From: Bacteroidota bacterium
Lineage (GTDB): Bacteria > Bacteroidota > Bacteroidia > 2-12-FULL-35-15
Reading direction: 5' to 3'
Length of the DNA: 64,000 bases
Assembly (NCBI GenBank): GCA_016722565.1
Contig: JADKIU010000001.1
Coordinates: 806,001-870,000 of the forward strand
A program made the position numbers and the translations under genes. A model generated the notes under the pieces. The model was not told the origin of the DNA and ran no database searches. It saw nothing but the letters and a program-made list of their open reading frames with translations. Below, piece after piece: positions 9,119 through 19,942 of this stretch; within the stretch, counting starts at the first letter, position 1, and each line of letters begins with the position of its first letter.

Positions 9119-9192
9119 TAATGTCCTCTTTTTCCGAGCACAACCAAGCAAAATATTGCTTAAATTAGCCTTTCATATTTTCAAGTCATTTT

Positions 9193-10548
9193 ATGGAGTT
9201 TTTATTTTTGATTTTTGGGCTGATTCTAGGTTTTGGCATTGCTTATTTGTTTTTTAAAGGAAAACAAACGGCCGTTGTCGATACCTCCGTATTGGACTCA
9301 AAAGTATTGTCTCTTGAAAAAGATTTGTCATTTTCCGAAAGGGAGAAGCAACGTATTTCTTCAGAAAAGGAGCAATTGAATTCTGAATTGATTCAAGAAA
9401 AAGAAAAAGTACTGAAAGCAGAAACCCGAATTGCTAGAGCAGAAGAAATTTTTAAATCTCAGGAAGAAAAATTCAATACATTGAAATCAGAACTGGAAAA
9501 TGTTCACAAGAAATATTCTACTGAATTTGAAGTCATCGCGAATAAAATTCTAGACGAAAAATCTCAAAAATTTACTGAGCAGAATAAAACCAATATGGAT
9601 GTTATTCTCAATCCGCTAAAAGAGAACATTAAACGGTTTGAAGAGCAAGTTCAGAAATCCTACAAAACGGAATCGGATGAACGCATCACTCTGAAAACAG
9701 AGATTAAAAATTTGGTTGATTTAAATAAACAGATTAGTGAAGAAGCGAATAACCTAACCAAGGCTTTAAAAGGTGAAAACAAAACGCAAGGTAATTGGGG
9801 AGAATTGATTCTTGAAAAAGTATTAGAACGTTCCGGATTAGTGAAAGATCAGGAATATCGATTGCAATACAGTACCAACAATGATGATGGAAAACGCATT
9901 CAACCGGATGCGGTAATTATGCTTCCCGATAATAAACATATCATTGTTGATGCGAAGGTTTCGTTGATTGCCTATGAAGCACTTGTGAATTCAACTTCTG
10001 AAGAACAACGACTAAGTTTCACAAAAGATCACTTGCTATCGGTGCGTACACATGTTAAATCATTGAGTGAAAAAAATTATCCTACCTCATCCGACTTTAA
10101 TACTCCCGATTTTGTTTTGTTGTTTATTCCTATAGAGTCCTCCTTCAGTGTTGCCGTTCAAGCAGATCAGGAATTATTTAATTTTGCTTGGGATAAAAAA
10201 ATTGTGATTGTGAGTCCGTCTACCTTATTGGCAACCCTTCGAACAATTGCATCGGTTTGGAAACAGGAGCGTCAAACAAAAAATGCGATTGAAATTGCGA
10301 AACAAAGTGGTGCCTTGTATGATAAGTTTGTTGGCTTTGTAGAAGATATGGATAAGATTGGAAAAAGTATTGATGCCTCACATACGGCTTATGAAAATGC
10401 GATTAATAAATTACACAAAGGAAGTGGAAATTTAGTGAAGCGAGCACAAGATATTGAAAAGTTGGGTGCAAAAACATCTAAACAAATTGCTTCAAAATAT
10501 ATTGAAAATAACGAAACACCATCACTAACGGAAGGTTCGGATCAATAA
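9193..10548 (+). CDS. rmuC: RmuC-family DNA recombination protein
   Basis: 451 residues. Residues 1-20 are a single membrane anchor (FLFLIFGLILGFGIAYLFF). A long charged coiled coil follows (about 35-200), then the RmuC domain (about 200-400) with GNWGELILEKVLERSGL, DAVIMLPDNKHIIVDAKVSL and a later VSPSTLLATLRTIASVW. The conserved DAKVSL segment is the nuclease-like core. RmuC limits inversions between repeats in E. coli; its biochemical action is not well known. It ends one base before the GWxTD lipoprotein gene, so the two are probably transcribed together. Confidence 0.93.
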   Translation: MEFLFLIFGLILGFGIAYLFFKGKQTAVVDTSVLDSKVLSLEKDLSFSEREKQRISSEKEQLNSELIQEKEKVLKAETRIARAEEIFKSQEEKFNTLKSELENVHKKYSTEFEVIANKILDEKSQKFTEQNKTNMDVILNPLKENIKRFEEQVQKSYKTESDERITLKTEIKNLVDLNKQISEEANNLTKALKGENKTQGNWGELILEKVLERSGLVKDQEYRLQYSTNNDDGKRIQPDAVIMLPDNKHIIVDAKVSLIAYEALVNSTSEEQRLSFTKDHLLSVRTHVKSLSEKNYPTSSDFNTPDFVLLFIPIESSFSVAVQADQELFNFAWDKKIVIVSPSTLLATLRTIASVWKQERQTKNAIEIAKQSGALYDKFVGFVEDMDKIGKSIDASHTAYENAINKLHKGSGNLVKRAQDIEKLGAKTSKQIASKYIENNETPSLTEGSDQ

Positions 10549-10549
10549 A

Positions 10550-11819
10550 ATGAAACAAACGTATTTATATATTTTCTTTTTAAGTGTTATTGTTGCTTGC
10601 GGCACAAGTAGAAAAGCGGAGCCAACCACTGCCCCTGCATCCAATTATAAGCATGATAATAATACGATTCATCCTGAATTTACTATTTTTCATGCAAGTG
10701 ATGACCTTACCGAATTGCATTATAAAATAAACAGTAAAGAATTGTTATATACCCGCCCGGATGGAATTACTTTTTCTTCCAATGTTTTAATCTCTTATCG
10801 TTTGTTTAGCAACTTTGATTCAAAAGATGTAATTGATAGTGCTAGCGTTAGATTGGTGGATGTGGGTAACGAAAATGCGAATAAATTTTTTGGTCGGTAA
10901 AATGAATGTAAAGGCAGTTACTCCAAGGAGTTATTATTTACGCATAACCATAACGGATTTAAACCGAAATATCAGTGTTGCGAGCGGAATGGAAATTGAA
11001 AAAGATAACGATTTAAATCGACAAAATTTTTTGGTGAAATCCAAAGCAACAGAGGCGCCTCTTTTTCATAACTACTTTAAGCTAAATGAAGAACTGGTAA
11101 TCAGTTACAAAGCAAAAATGGCCGTTACACTTTTTGTAAGATATTACAAGAGAGAATTCCCATTGGCAGCTCCTCCGTTTTCTATTACAGATCCGAAACC
11201 TTTTATGTACAAGGCGGACAGTTTGTTTACGATTCAATTGGATCAACAAGGAAATGCAAATTTCTCTACATCAAAAAAAGGATTTTATCATTTTCAATTG
11301 GATACTACCAAAAGAATCGGATTGACGCTGTTTAATTTTTCTGAAACATTTCCTGAAATCAAGAAGGCGGAAGATCTTATTCCTCCTTTGCGTTTTATTA
11401 CTTCCAAACAGGAATACGATGAACTACTTGCTAGCCCTAATCCAAAAGCTGCAGTTGAAAAATTCTGGATGAATTGCACTGGGAACCAAGATAGAGCCAA
11501 AGAAATCATTCGTAAATACTATAACCGTGAAAAAGATGCAAACCTGTTTTTTACTTCTTATATCGAAGGATGGAAAACCGATCGAGGAATGATTTATTTG
11601 ATTTATGGAGCTCCGAATGTGATTTACAGAACGGCTTATGCCGAAACCTGGACATATGGAGAAGTTAATAATATCAATTCGTTGAGCTATTCGTTCTCTA
11701 AAGTAGATAATCCGTTTACAGATAATGATTATATATTGGAACGCTCTGCAGTTTATAAACAAAATTGGGGCATCGCTGTGGACATTTGGCGACAAGGCAG
11801 AACCTATTTACAAGATTAA
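10550..11819 (+). pseudogene. GWxTD domain-containing lipoprotein, frameshifted at a T6 run
   Basis: The start MKQTYLYIFFLSVIVACG gives a lipoprotein signal (lipobox IVAC). The first frame stops at 10900. The remaining protein (KMNVKAVTPRSYYLRITITD to the end at 11819) is in the +1 frame. Removing one T from the six at 10886-10891 joins NENANKF directly to LVGKMNV and restores about 422 residues. Near the C-terminus EGWKTDRGMIYLIYGAPN is the GWxTD signature of a Bacteroidota-restricted envelope domain of unknown role. It lies between rmuC and the rRNA methyltransferase and would be co-transcribed with them. The break is a homopolymer indel, so an assembly error is as likely as a true mutation. 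Confidence 0.85.
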
Positions 11820-11830
11820 TACAACAAATT

Positions 11831-12592
11831 ATGCAAACAAAACAACAAAAGAAAGAAGAAGAAAGTTTGATTTTTGGATTACGTCCAATTATTGAATCAA
11901 TTAATGCCGGGAAAGAAATTGATAAACTGTTAGTGCAAAGTGGATTGAAGGGTGAGTTGGTAAGTCAGTTGATGGGTTTGCTAAAACAACACAATATTCC
12001 GTATCAATATGTTCCTGTCGAAAAGTTAAATCGACTAACAGCTAAAAATCATCAAGGTGTTGTTGGATATATTTCATCCATCAGTTATTATAAAATTGCG
12101 GATGTTTTACCGGGTGTGTTTGAAGAAGGGAAAGTTCCCTTGTTGCTTATTCTAGATCGTATTACAGATGTGCGGAATTTTGGTGCAATTGCCCGTACTG
12201 CTGAATGCTCAGGTGTTCAAGCAATTATTATTCCTGCTCGAGGCAGTGCTCAAATCAATGCAGATGCAATTAAAACGTCTACTGGTGCATTACAAAAAAT
12301 TCCGGTTTGTAAAGAAGAAAATTTAAAAACTACTATTGATTATTTGAAAGAATGTGGGTTGCAAATTATCGCTTGTACTGAAAAAACAACCGATTATTAT
12401 TTTCAGATTGACTTTACCGTTCCTACTGCCATCATTATGGGTTCTGAAGAAGATGGAATCTTGAACGAATACCTTCAAAAATCGGACGGTAAAGCAAAAA
12501 TTCCTTTGATGGGTGAGATTGGTTCGTTAAATGTATCTGTGGCTGCCGGAATTATTTTGTATGAAGCGGTGAGTCAACGTTTAGTTCATTAA
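11831..12592 (+). CDS. rlmB: 23S rRNA (guanosine-2'-O-)-methyltransferase, RlmB/TrmH family
   Basis: 253 residues from the ATG at 11831; the frame is open upstream to 11765, but that part overlaps the GWxTD gene and is not conserved-looking. An N-terminal substrate-binding domain (about 10-85, IFGLRPIIESINAG) precedes a SPOUT methyltransferase domain with its three motifs: ILDRITDVRNFGAIARTAE, IIMGSEEDGI and PLMGEIGSLNVSVAAGIILY. The trefoil knot binds S-adenosylmethionine and the enzyme methylates a ribose 2'-OH in 23S rRNA (position 2251 in E. coli). TrmH-type paralogues with other RNA targets are possible. The next gene begins 1 base after the stop. Confidence 0.9.
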   Translation: MQTKQQKKEEESLIFGLRPIIESINAGKEIDKLLVQSGLKGELVSQLMGLLKQHNIPYQYVPVEKLNRLTAKNHQGVVGYISSISYYKIADVLPGVFEEGKVPLLLILDRITDVRNFGAIARTAECSGVQAIIIPARGSAQINADAIKTSTGALQKIPVCKEENLKTTIDYLKECGLQIIACTEKTTDYYFQIDFTVPTAIIMGSEEDGILNEYLQKSDGKAKIPLMGEIGSLNVSVAAGIILYEAVSQRLVH

Positions 12593-12593
12593 G

Positions 12594-13997
12594 ATGAATT
12601 TTTCCGATAGAAAATATTTACCCTTCTTCCTTCTGTTCTCTGTCGTGCTCATTTCTCGTCTACCTTTCTTATCAGCTGGATATGGCGTTGAAGAAGATTC
12701 TTGGGGGATTGCGTTGGCCGGTGCGCATACTTATTTGACTGGCATTTACGAACCTTCTCGTTTCCCCGGGCATCCTGTCCACGAATTTATTTATTCGGCT
12801 TTCCCACTTCATCCTGATTGGTTTTATAATTTTTTTAGCGCATTTTTTAGTGCAGTTGCCGTTATGTTTTTCGCTCTTATATTGAAGCATTTACAATTCA
12901 AACATTTTTTTATTGCATCAATGGCTTTTGCATTTACTCCCGTTTTTTACATCAGTTCTACTTATACAATTGATTTTACTTGGACGATTGCTTTTGTTCT
13001 TATTAGCTTTTATGCCCTTTTGAAAAATAAGTTTATATTCTGTGGGATATTTCTTGGTTTGGCTATTGGATGCAGAATCACCAGCGGGGCAATGCTCTTG
13101 CCTTTTTTAATTATTTTCTGGAAGAAGAATAATCTTAAGCAGAATGTTAGCGTTGCAACAAAGATTTTAATTCCGTTAGTGATTGTTTCGATTGTATCGT
13201 ATCTGCCCTTGATGATTGAGTTTGGTTCGGAGTTTTTTATGTATTACGATCAGTTTCCATATCCGTCAATGGCAAAAGTGTTTTATAAAATGATTCCCGG
13301 AGTGTTTGGCTTTTTGGGAGTAATAGCCATTTCTATTTGTATTGTTTGGATTCTTATTAATCGCAATAAATTAATGAAAGGTGATTTGTTTGAAGGTGGA
13401 TTAAGCCAAAAAATAGTTGTAAGTTCTTTTGTTGTAATTGTTTTATTTATAATTTCTTATTTCAGATTACCACAAAAATCAGGGTATATGATTACTATTA
13501 TTCCTTTTGTAATTCTTCTTATGGGGTATTATTTAAATAGTAAGTTGTTTAATTTCCTTTGTTCTGCTTTGATTATTTCTTCATTTCTCTTCAGTGTTAA
13601 TCTCACAGATAAATTAAGAGGTGCTTCCTATTCACCATTGGCAATAACGTTTAAAGTATCGGGGCAGGAGTTGTTTTTGGATCCCATCTCCGGACCTATA
13701 TTTTCTGATTATTCAAAAAGATTGCAGAAAATGAAATACACGGATGAAGTATTGGATCAAGTAAATTCAATGAATCCTAATACAGTTGTAATTGCCGGTT
13801 GGTGGTACAACGAAATTATGGTAAATCTACTTCCTGACAATGCTGCCAGTGTTATTTTTGTGCCTTACATAAACGAAAAAAAAATGAAGGACTATCTTTC
13901 TAAAGGTTATACTATAAAATATTTACCTGAACAAAATATCTACAACGATTTGATGTATAAAATGGACGTGACCAATAAGTTGTCCTCTGAATTTTAG
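12594..13997 (+). CDS. Polytopic membrane protein, GT-C glycosyltransferase-like
   Basis: 467 residues with roughly ten to eleven hydrophobic segments and a soluble C-terminal part of about 110 residues. The first periplasmic loop after TM1 carries acidic residues (GYGVEEDSWGIALAG) followed by PSRFPGHPVHEF. This layout, acidic residues after the first span and Arg/His/Pro-rich loops, is typical of GT-C enzymes that move sugars from polyprenyl phosphates. I cannot assign the sugar or acceptor. It begins 1 base after rlmB and is likely in the same operon. A transporter or other membrane protein is possible, but the first loop favours GT-C. Confidence 0.65.
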   Translation: MNFSDRKYLPFFLLFSVVLISRLPFLSAGYGVEEDSWGIALAGAHTYLTGIYEPSRFPGHPVHEFIYSAFPLHPDWFYNFFSAFFSAVAVMFFALILKHLQFKHFFIASMAFAFTPVFYISSTYTIDFTWTIAFVLISFYALLKNKFIFCGIFLGLAIGCRITSGAMLLPFLIIFWKKNNLKQNVSVATKILIPLVIVSIVSYLPLMIEFGSEFFMYYDQFPYPSMAKVFYKMIPGVFGFLGVIAISICIVWILINRNKLMKGDLFEGGLSQKIVVSSFVVIVLFIISYFRLPQKSGYMITIIPFVILLMGYYLNSKLFNFLCSALIISSFLFSVNLTDKLRGASYSPLAITFKVSGQELFLDPISGPIFSDYSKRLQKMKYTDEVLDQVNSMNPNTVVIAGWWYNEIMVNLLPDNAASVIFVPYINEKKMKDYLSKGYTIKYLPEQNIYNDLMYKMDVTNKLSSEF

Positions 13998-14075
13998 GTT
14001 GATAAGTTTTGCATTACAACAAGCAAAAATGTAATTTTTTTGACTAATTTTCGCGTATAATTAATACAGCTAGAA

Positions 14076-14465
14076 ATGCCGACAATTGAACAAACTTATG
14101 AAATAAATGCTTCACCTGAAGAAGTGTTTGAAGCATTGGTTAATGCCGATATTATTCAAGATTGGAGCGGTGATGAAGCAAAGATGAGTCCAGAAGTGGG
14201 AGCGAAATTTTCACTTTGGGGCGGACAAATGTTTGGAACCAATCTGGAAGTTGTTAAAAATAAAAAATTGGTTCAAGAATGGTGTTACGACCAGTGGGAA
14301 GCGCCATCAAAAGTGACCTTTACTTTAAAAGGAAAAGGTAAAAAAACAATCGTAGAGCTCCTGCATGAAGATGTTCCGGAAAAATCGGTTAATAGTATTT
14401 CTGATGGTTGGAACGCTTATTATTTAGGCGCTATTCAAGAGATGTTTGATGAAGCAAATCCTTAA
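14076..14465 (+). CDS. SRPBCC (AHSA1-type) domain protein
   Basis: 129 residues, a single START/Bet v1-like fold. The start MPTIEQTYEINASPEEVFEA and the strands FSLWGGQMFGTNLEVVKNKKL and KKTIVELLHEDVPE match the AHSA1 (activator of Hsp90 ATPase homologue 1) group, and the protein ends with the long helix GWNAYYLGAIQEMF. Such proteins bind hydrophobic ligands in a helix-grip cavity; the ligand here is unknown. The lipoprotein at 14469-14927 follows after 3 bases, so the two are likely co-transcribed. Cytoplasmic; no signal peptide. Confidence 0.85.
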   Translation: MPTIEQTYEINASPEEVFEALVNADIIQDWSGDEAKMSPEVGAKFSLWGGQMFGTNLEVVKNKKLVQEWCYDQWEAPSKVTFTLKGKGKKTIVELLHEDVPEKSVNSISDGWNAYYLGAIQEMFDEANP

Positions 14466-14468
14466 GTA

Positions 14469-14927
14469 ATGCAAAAAATAATCTTAGTTTTTCTTGTACT
14501 TTCTTTATGTTCTTGTTCAACTACAAAAGTTGAAGTTGCTGATTTTGCTTGGTTGGAAGGCAACTGGACGGGCACGTCAGGTGACTTGCAATTGTTCGAA
14601 AAGTGGGAGATGAAGCAGGGAACTGTTTTAAATGGTGAAGGCGGAGGATATGTTGGAAAAGACACCGCATTCTTTGAGTCCGTTAAAATTGAACAACGTG
14701 CGGATGCGCTTTTTTATGTTGTGAGTGTAAAAGGGAATAATGAAGTTGTTGATTTTAAGTTTACCGGCTTCAAAAAGGATAGTGCCATTTTTGAAAATCC
14801 TCAACATGATTTCCCTAAACGAATTGTTTATTTTAAACTTCCTGATAGTAAAATGTATGCATGTATAGATGGCGTCAGTGAAGGGAAGTATGCGAAAATG
14901 GAGTTTTCTTACCAAAGAGCAAAATAG
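14469..14927 (+). CDS. Small lipoprotein with a DUF6265-like domain
   Basis: 152 residues. The lipoprotein signal MQKIILVFLVLSLCSCS has its lipobox at LCSC. The rest is a small beta-barrel-like domain beginning FAWLEGNWTGTSGDLQLFEKW, with ENPQHDFPKRIVYF near the end. The LxGxW opening and the N-P-x-H-D-F-P motif are typical of the DUF6265/lipocalin-like group, whose function is not known to me. It lies 3 bases after the SRPBCC gene; both are small ligand-cavity folds, but a shared job is only a guess. Confidence 0.7.
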   Translation: MQKIILVFLVLSLCSCSTTKVEVADFAWLEGNWTGTSGDLQLFEKWEMKQGTVLNGEGGGYVGKDTAFFESVKIEQRADALFYVVSVKGNNEVVDFKFTGFKKDSAIFENPQHDFPKRIVYFKLPDSKMYACIDGVSEGKYAKMEFSYQRAK

Positions 14928-14984
14928 CTGAGATTAGGTTATTTCCCGCTATTTTCTTAAATTTATTAACCAATTTTTTACTCC

Positions 14985-17428
14985 ATGAAAAAAATATATG
15001 CAATCGTTAGTGCAGGACTATTCTTATTCTGTTCAACTTCAGTTGTTGCACAATCCTGTCAACAAAAACACGACCCTTCTCATTTTTCTAAATCACATTC
15101 GGATGATGTTACCGTGATGGCTTCGAATTTGAGAAGTGATACCATTGATATATTAAACTATACCATTAATTTAAATATCACAGATTTTACCACCAATGTT
15201 ATTCATGGTAATACAACTGTAAAATTTACTCCGAAATTGAATGGAGTAAATAAGCTGAATTTAGATTTGCTGGAGTTAACGATTGATTCCATTGAAATCG
15301 GTGGGGTGAATCTTTCCAGTAGTTATAATGATACGTTGCTGCAAGTGAATTTGCCAACCACTCATAACATCGGAGATACCACTACTGTTGTTGTGTATTA
15401 CAGAGGAACGCCACAAGGTGATGCATCCGGCTGGGGCGGATTTTATTTTCAAAGTGGTTATGCTTATAATTTAGGTGTTGGCTTTTCTGCACTACCACAT
15501 GTATACGGAAGAGTTTGGTTTCCTTGTTTCGATAATTTTGTTGAACGTTCCTCATACGAGTTTAATATTACTACGAATTCTGGAAAGATTGCCTATTGCA
15601 ATGGTTACTTGGCAGGTGATACAACCGATGTTGGAGGTAATCGTACTCGCAAATGGATTATGAATGAGCAAATTCCTACTTATTTAGCTTCGGTTGCCGT
15701 TGCAGCATATGCTCAAGTAAATCAAACATATAATGGAATCGCGTCAACTTATCCAATTAATTTAGTTGCAGTTGCTTCGGATACAACGGCAGTGAAAAAT
15801 TCATTCCTAAACCTTCCTGTGGCGCTATCTACCTATGAAAATCATTTTGGTCCCTATATGTGGAACAGAGTCGGTTATTGCATGGTGCCTTTTAGCTCTG
15901 GTGCAATGGAACATGCCACAAATATCTCCTATCCGAAAGCAACGGCCACGGGCTCGTTGACCTATCAAAATTTATATGCTCACGAATTGTCCCACCATTG
16001 GTTTGGTGATTTGGCAACTTGTCGCACTGCTGAAGATATGTGGTTGAACGAAGGTTGGGCACATTATTGTGAATTTTTATTTTTCGAAACATTAAACGGA
16101 TACCCAAACTACCTAACGTATGTAAGAAATAATCACGATGTGAATCTGCAATTCAATACTCCCAAAGAAGGTGTATTAACGTTAGCAAATATCCCCCAAA
16201 CATATACGTATGGTGATCACGTATATAACAAGGGTGCTGATGTTGCACATACTCTTCGCGGTTACATGGGAGATAGTTTATTTTTCTATTCTGTAAAAAC
16301 CTATCTGGCAAATAACAATTATAAGGATGTTTCCAGTACTGATTTTATGAATGAACTCACCGCTGCTAGCGGAATGGATATGAGTTACTTTTTTAATGAT
16401 TGGGTGTTTAATCCCGGATGGCCTCATTTTTCAATTGATTCAACATCGATTGTTCCGAGCGGATCGGATTATTCTGTAACAATCTATGTCAAACAAAAGC
16501 TAACCGATGCTCCTGCTTACTATACAAATGTTCCGTTGGAAGTTACTTTCAAAGCTGCAGATTGGACAGAAAATACACAGCAATTTTTAATGTCTGGAGC
16601 CAATGCTTCGTTTACCTTCACTGTTCCTTTTAACCCAAAATTTGTAGCTGTAAATAAAGGTGAAAAAATTAGCCATGCCGTTGTTTCTGAATTTAAAACC
16701 GTTAAAACGACTGAACGTCAACTTTTGCAAATGCAAAATTTACCTTAAATGTTTTAAGTATTGTTGATTCTGCTTTTATTCGCGTGGAACATAATTTTGC
16801 AACACCTGATCCTGCATATGCTATTCCTTATCGTTTGTCGCCTAACCACTATTGGAAAGTGGATGGAATTCTTCCTGCTACTTTTGATGCGAAAGCCACT
16901 TTAACATATGATGGACGTACAACGGCTTTTTCAGGTAATTTTTGGTTGGATAACAATTTGGTAACTACCTTTGAAGATAGTTTGGTGTTGCTTTATCGCC
17001 CCAATCCATCTATGAATTGGGGTTTGTATCCTTATTATACAAAAAACATGCAGGCAAACAACAATGATAAACGCGGTATCATTACCATTGATTCGTTGCA
17101 ATTGGGTGAATATGTTTTTGCGATGATGGATTATGCATCGGGAATTCAGAATTATTCCTTTTCCTCAACTGCTAATTCATTGAAAGTGTTTCCGAATCCG
17201 GCAAAAGATATCGTAATGGTTGATTTTGTTGCTTCAGGAATAAACCTTTCTGATAATTCATTGTTAGTGATTACAGATGTCTCCGGTAAAATCATTCATA
17301 GAGAAAAACTAAATCAACAACAGACAATAGCCATCAATACTTCCACTTTTTCAAATGGATTGTATTTTGTTTCAATTAAAACAAAAGAAGGACTTGTTGC
17401 AAAAAATAGATTTATTGTTGCACATTAA
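14985..17428 (+). pseudogene. M1-family metallopeptidase with T9SS sorting domain, frameshifted
   Basis: A signal peptide (ending SVVAQS) is followed by an M1 aminopeptidase N-terminal beta domain, the catalytic domain with GAMEHATNISYP, the zinc motif HELSHHW and the downstream glutamate in LNEGWAHY, then a C-terminal beta region. The first frame stops at 16748 after QMQNLP. The protein continues in another frame (FANAKFTLNVLSIVDSAF) to 17428. Adding one T to the four at 16723-16726 joins the frames and gives about 815 residues. The end is a T9SS sorting domain (SLKVFPNPAKD, GLYFVSIKT). It would be a secreted or surface peptidase acting on peptide N-termini. The second part would be lost if the break is real. 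Confidence 0.85.
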
Positions 17429-17430
17429 TT

Positions 17431-19257
17431 ATGGGATACAAGAGTACGCAAGCGTGCATTACAGATTTAGAGAAACATGGGCATCTGATTCGTATTAAAG
17501 AAGAAGTTAGTTCCGACTTGGAGATGGCTGCCATTCATCTTCGTGTATTTGAAAACAACGGACCGGCTATTTTATTTGAAAATATTAAGAATTGTAAGTT
17601 TCAAGCTGTATCCAATTTATACGGTTCTGTTGAGAGAAGTAAATTTATTTTCAGAGATACAATTGAGAAAATAAAAATACTTATCGATTTAAAAAATAAT
17701 CCGATGGAAGCGGTTAAGCATCCATTGAAGTACGCGAATGTCGGTTTGACCGCTTTTTCTGCTCTTCCTAAAAGATCGAGATTCTCTAATCCTGTTTTAC
17801 AAAATCAAACAACCATTTCGGCCTTGCCTCAAATAAAATGTTGGCCCAATGATGGTGGAGCTTTTGTTACACTTCCATTGGTTTATTCTGAGGATATTGA
17901 TAAACCCGGTGTGATGCATTCAAATTTAGGAATGTATCGAATTCAGTTAAGTGGTAATGAATATGTAAAGGATAAAGAGATTGGTTTGCATTACCAGTTG
18001 CATCGTGGCATTGGAGTGCATCAAACAAAATCGAATGCAAAAAATAAACCTTTAAAAGTAAGCATCTTTGTTGGCGGTCCACCTTCACTCACACTCGGAG
18101 CGGTGATGCCTCTTCCGGAAGGAATGAGTGAACTCACCTTTGCAGGTGCGCTGGGAAACCGCAGAATCCGATATACATATGACGATGATTTTTGTATCGC
18201 TTCTGATGCCGATTTTGTAATTACAGGTGAAGTGTACCCGAATCAAAATAAGCCGGAAGGACCTTTTGGAGATCATTTGGGATATTATAGCTTAAAGCAT
18301 GATTTCCCATTGATGCGCGTTCACAAAGTGTATCACCGTAACAATGCCATTTGGCCTTTTACGGTTGTTGGTCGTCCGCCTCAAGAAGATACCAGCTTCG
18401 GTGCCTTGATTCATGAGATTACCGGAAATGCAATTCCGAACGAAATTCCAGGATTAAAAGATGTTCACGCGGTTGATGCTTCCGGTGTTCATCCTTTGTT
18501 GTTGGCTATTGGAAGCGAGCGTTACACTCCTTATACTAATGAGCGTAAACCACAGGAAATTTTAACCATTGCGAATCATATCCTTGGCAAAGGACAATTA
18601 AGTTTAGCGAAATATTTATTCATCATTGCCGGTGAAGATAATCCGAAATTGACAACACATGATGTTGCGGATTATTTCAAACATGTGTTGGAGCGGGTTG
18701 ATTGGACAAGAGATTTACATTTTCATACACGTACTTCTATTGATACATTGGATTATAGCGGTGATGGATTAAATAGTGGTAGCAAAGTGGTGGTTGCTGC
18801 TGCCGGAGAAAAGAAAAGAGAATTGGCGACAAGTTTGCCGGAACTGAATTTGCCAGATGGTTTCAAAAATCCTAAAGTAGTTATGCCTGGAGTTATTGCG
18901 ATCCAAGCTGAAAAATTTGTGGATGCATCAATTACTAATAAAAATGTTTTGCAACTCACTTCTCACCTCTTAAACCTTACCTCTTTTCCTTTAATAATTG
19001 TTTGTGACGATTCTGATTTCGTTTCGAAAAATTTAAATAATTTCCTTTGGGCCACCTTTACAAGAAGTAACCCTTCGCACGATATGTATGGGGTAGATAG
19101 TTTTGTGGAAAATAAACATTGGGGTTGTAGAGGCTCGTTGATTATTGATGCAAGAATAAAACCGCATCATGCACCTCCATTAATCAAAGATCCGGAAATT
19201 GAAAAACGTGTGGATGCCTTAGGCGTTAAAGGAAGATCGTTGCATGGAATTATTTAG
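17431..19257 (+). CDS. UbiD-family decarboxylase, probable menaquinone biosynthesis decarboxylase
   Basis: 608 residues, start MGYKSTQACITDLEKHGHLI. UbiD enzymes use prenylated FMN to remove a carboxyl group from an aromatic ring. Family features: GLHYQLHRGIGVH, ALGNRRIRYTYDDD, and the segment around EGPFGDHLGYYS, which carries the conserved E and D of the active site. The length is nearer to the SCO4490-type menaquinone decarboxylase (MqnL/P step) than to UbiD of about 490 residues. Two futalosine-pathway genes (mqnB, mqnD) lie 17 kb away in this window, which supports that role, but the assignment rests on family and context. It begins 2 bases after the M1 peptidase gene. Confidence 0.8.
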   Translation: MGYKSTQACITDLEKHGHLIRIKEEVSSDLEMAAIHLRVFENNGPAILFENIKNCKFQAVSNLYGSVERSKFIFRDTIEKIKILIDLKNNPMEAVKHPLKYANVGLTAFSALPKRSRFSNPVLQNQTTISALPQIKCWPNDGGAFVTLPLVYSEDIDKPGVMHSNLGMYRIQLSGNEYVKDKEIGLHYQLHRGIGVHQTKSNAKNKPLKVSIFVGGPPSLTLGAVMPLPEGMSELTFAGALGNRRIRYTYDDDFCIASDADFVITGEVYPNQNKPEGPFGDHLGYYSLKHDFPLMRVHKVYHRNNAIWPFTVVGRPPQEDTSFGALIHEITGNAIPNEIPGLKDVHAVDASGVHPLLLAIGSERYTPYTNERKPQEILTIANHILGKGQLSLAKYLFIIAGEDNPKLTTHDVADYFKHVLERVDWTRDLHFHTRTSIDTLDYSGDGLNSGSKVVVAAAGEKKRELATSLPELNLPDGFKNPKVVMPGVIAIQAEKFVDASITNKNVLQLTSHLLNLTSFPLIIVCDDSDFVSKNLNNFLWATFTRSNPSHDMYGVDSFVENKHWGCRGSLIIDARIKPHHAPPLIKDPEIEKRVDALGVKGRSLHGII

Positions 19258-19260
19258 AAA

Positions 19261-19785
19261 CTACTTTGCTCCAGTCGCATTTGTATTGATGTAATCTTCC
19301 AGTTTTCCTTCATCTTCCATCGGAACTATTTTTTTCTTGGCATTGCAATGTTCTTTTAGCTTTTCAGCACCTCGAATTTGAGGCTTCGTTAATTTTTTCT
19401 TCAAATAAATATCTACAATGTCGATTGCCTCTTCAAATTTATCGTTGTAGTGATAGGCCAATGCAACATAATATTCAATGTCCTCCGCACTTTTATTATT
19501 TTTATAAACATCTAAGAGTAGCGATAATCCGCGCGCATATTCTTCCGGTTTAACCAACGAGCAAATTCCTACCATGTATTTTAAACGATAATCTTGCGGA
19601 TGATTGGTAAGTAAATGATTTAAGAAAGGATAGGCCATCATAAAATTCAAATCATCAAACATGTCTTGAGCCACAGTTAATGTGTCAATTTCTGAAGGTC
19701 TCCATTTTTCCAATTTGTCAGGAGATTGCGAATAACTATTTGATATGGTCAATACCAAAAGGAGTAGGGTCAATTTGATTCTCAT
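19261..19785 (-). CDS. Exported TPR-like protein
   Basis: 174 residues. The signal peptide MRIKLTLLLLVLTISNSYSQ is followed by a helical region of TPR-like pairs: AQDMFDDLNFMMAYPFLNHL, RLKYMVGICSL, YYVALAYHYNDKFEEAIDIV. It resembles the N-terminal TPR part of the Bacteroidota OmpA-family proteins that also carry PD40 repeats, but here the OmpA part is absent and the adjacent gene (19943-20785, same strand) has OmpA domains. It converges on the UbiD gene with 3 bases between the stops. Function unknown; an envelope scaffold is plausible. Confidence 0.7.
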   Translation of the reverse strand: MRIKLTLLLLVLTISNSYSQSPDKLEKWRPSEIDTLTVAQDMFDDLNFMMAYPFLNHLLTNHPQDYRLKYMVGICSLVKPEEYARGLSLLLDVYKNNKSAEDIEYYVALAYHYNDKFEEAIDIVDIYLKKKLTKPQIRGAEKLKEHCNAKKKIVPMEDEGKLEDYINTNATGAK

Positions 19786-19942
19786 AGCGCAAGGAATTAG
19801 GATATCAATCTGTTAAATGTAAAGAAAATTTTAGTCAATAAAAAGACTTCAAATTTTTTGAATAATCAGATGATGCACGATAAGGTTCTCGTTTTTGGCA
19901 ACGTGTGCTGATGAGGGGGATTTCTAAAATGCGGTATCGTCC

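Noticed and set aside
10880..10900. Programmed +1 ribosomal frameshift in the GWxTD gene
   Set aside because: The T6 run is slippery-looking, but no stimulatory structure or conserved heptamer context is seen; three similar homopolymer breaks in the window make an indel or error simpler.
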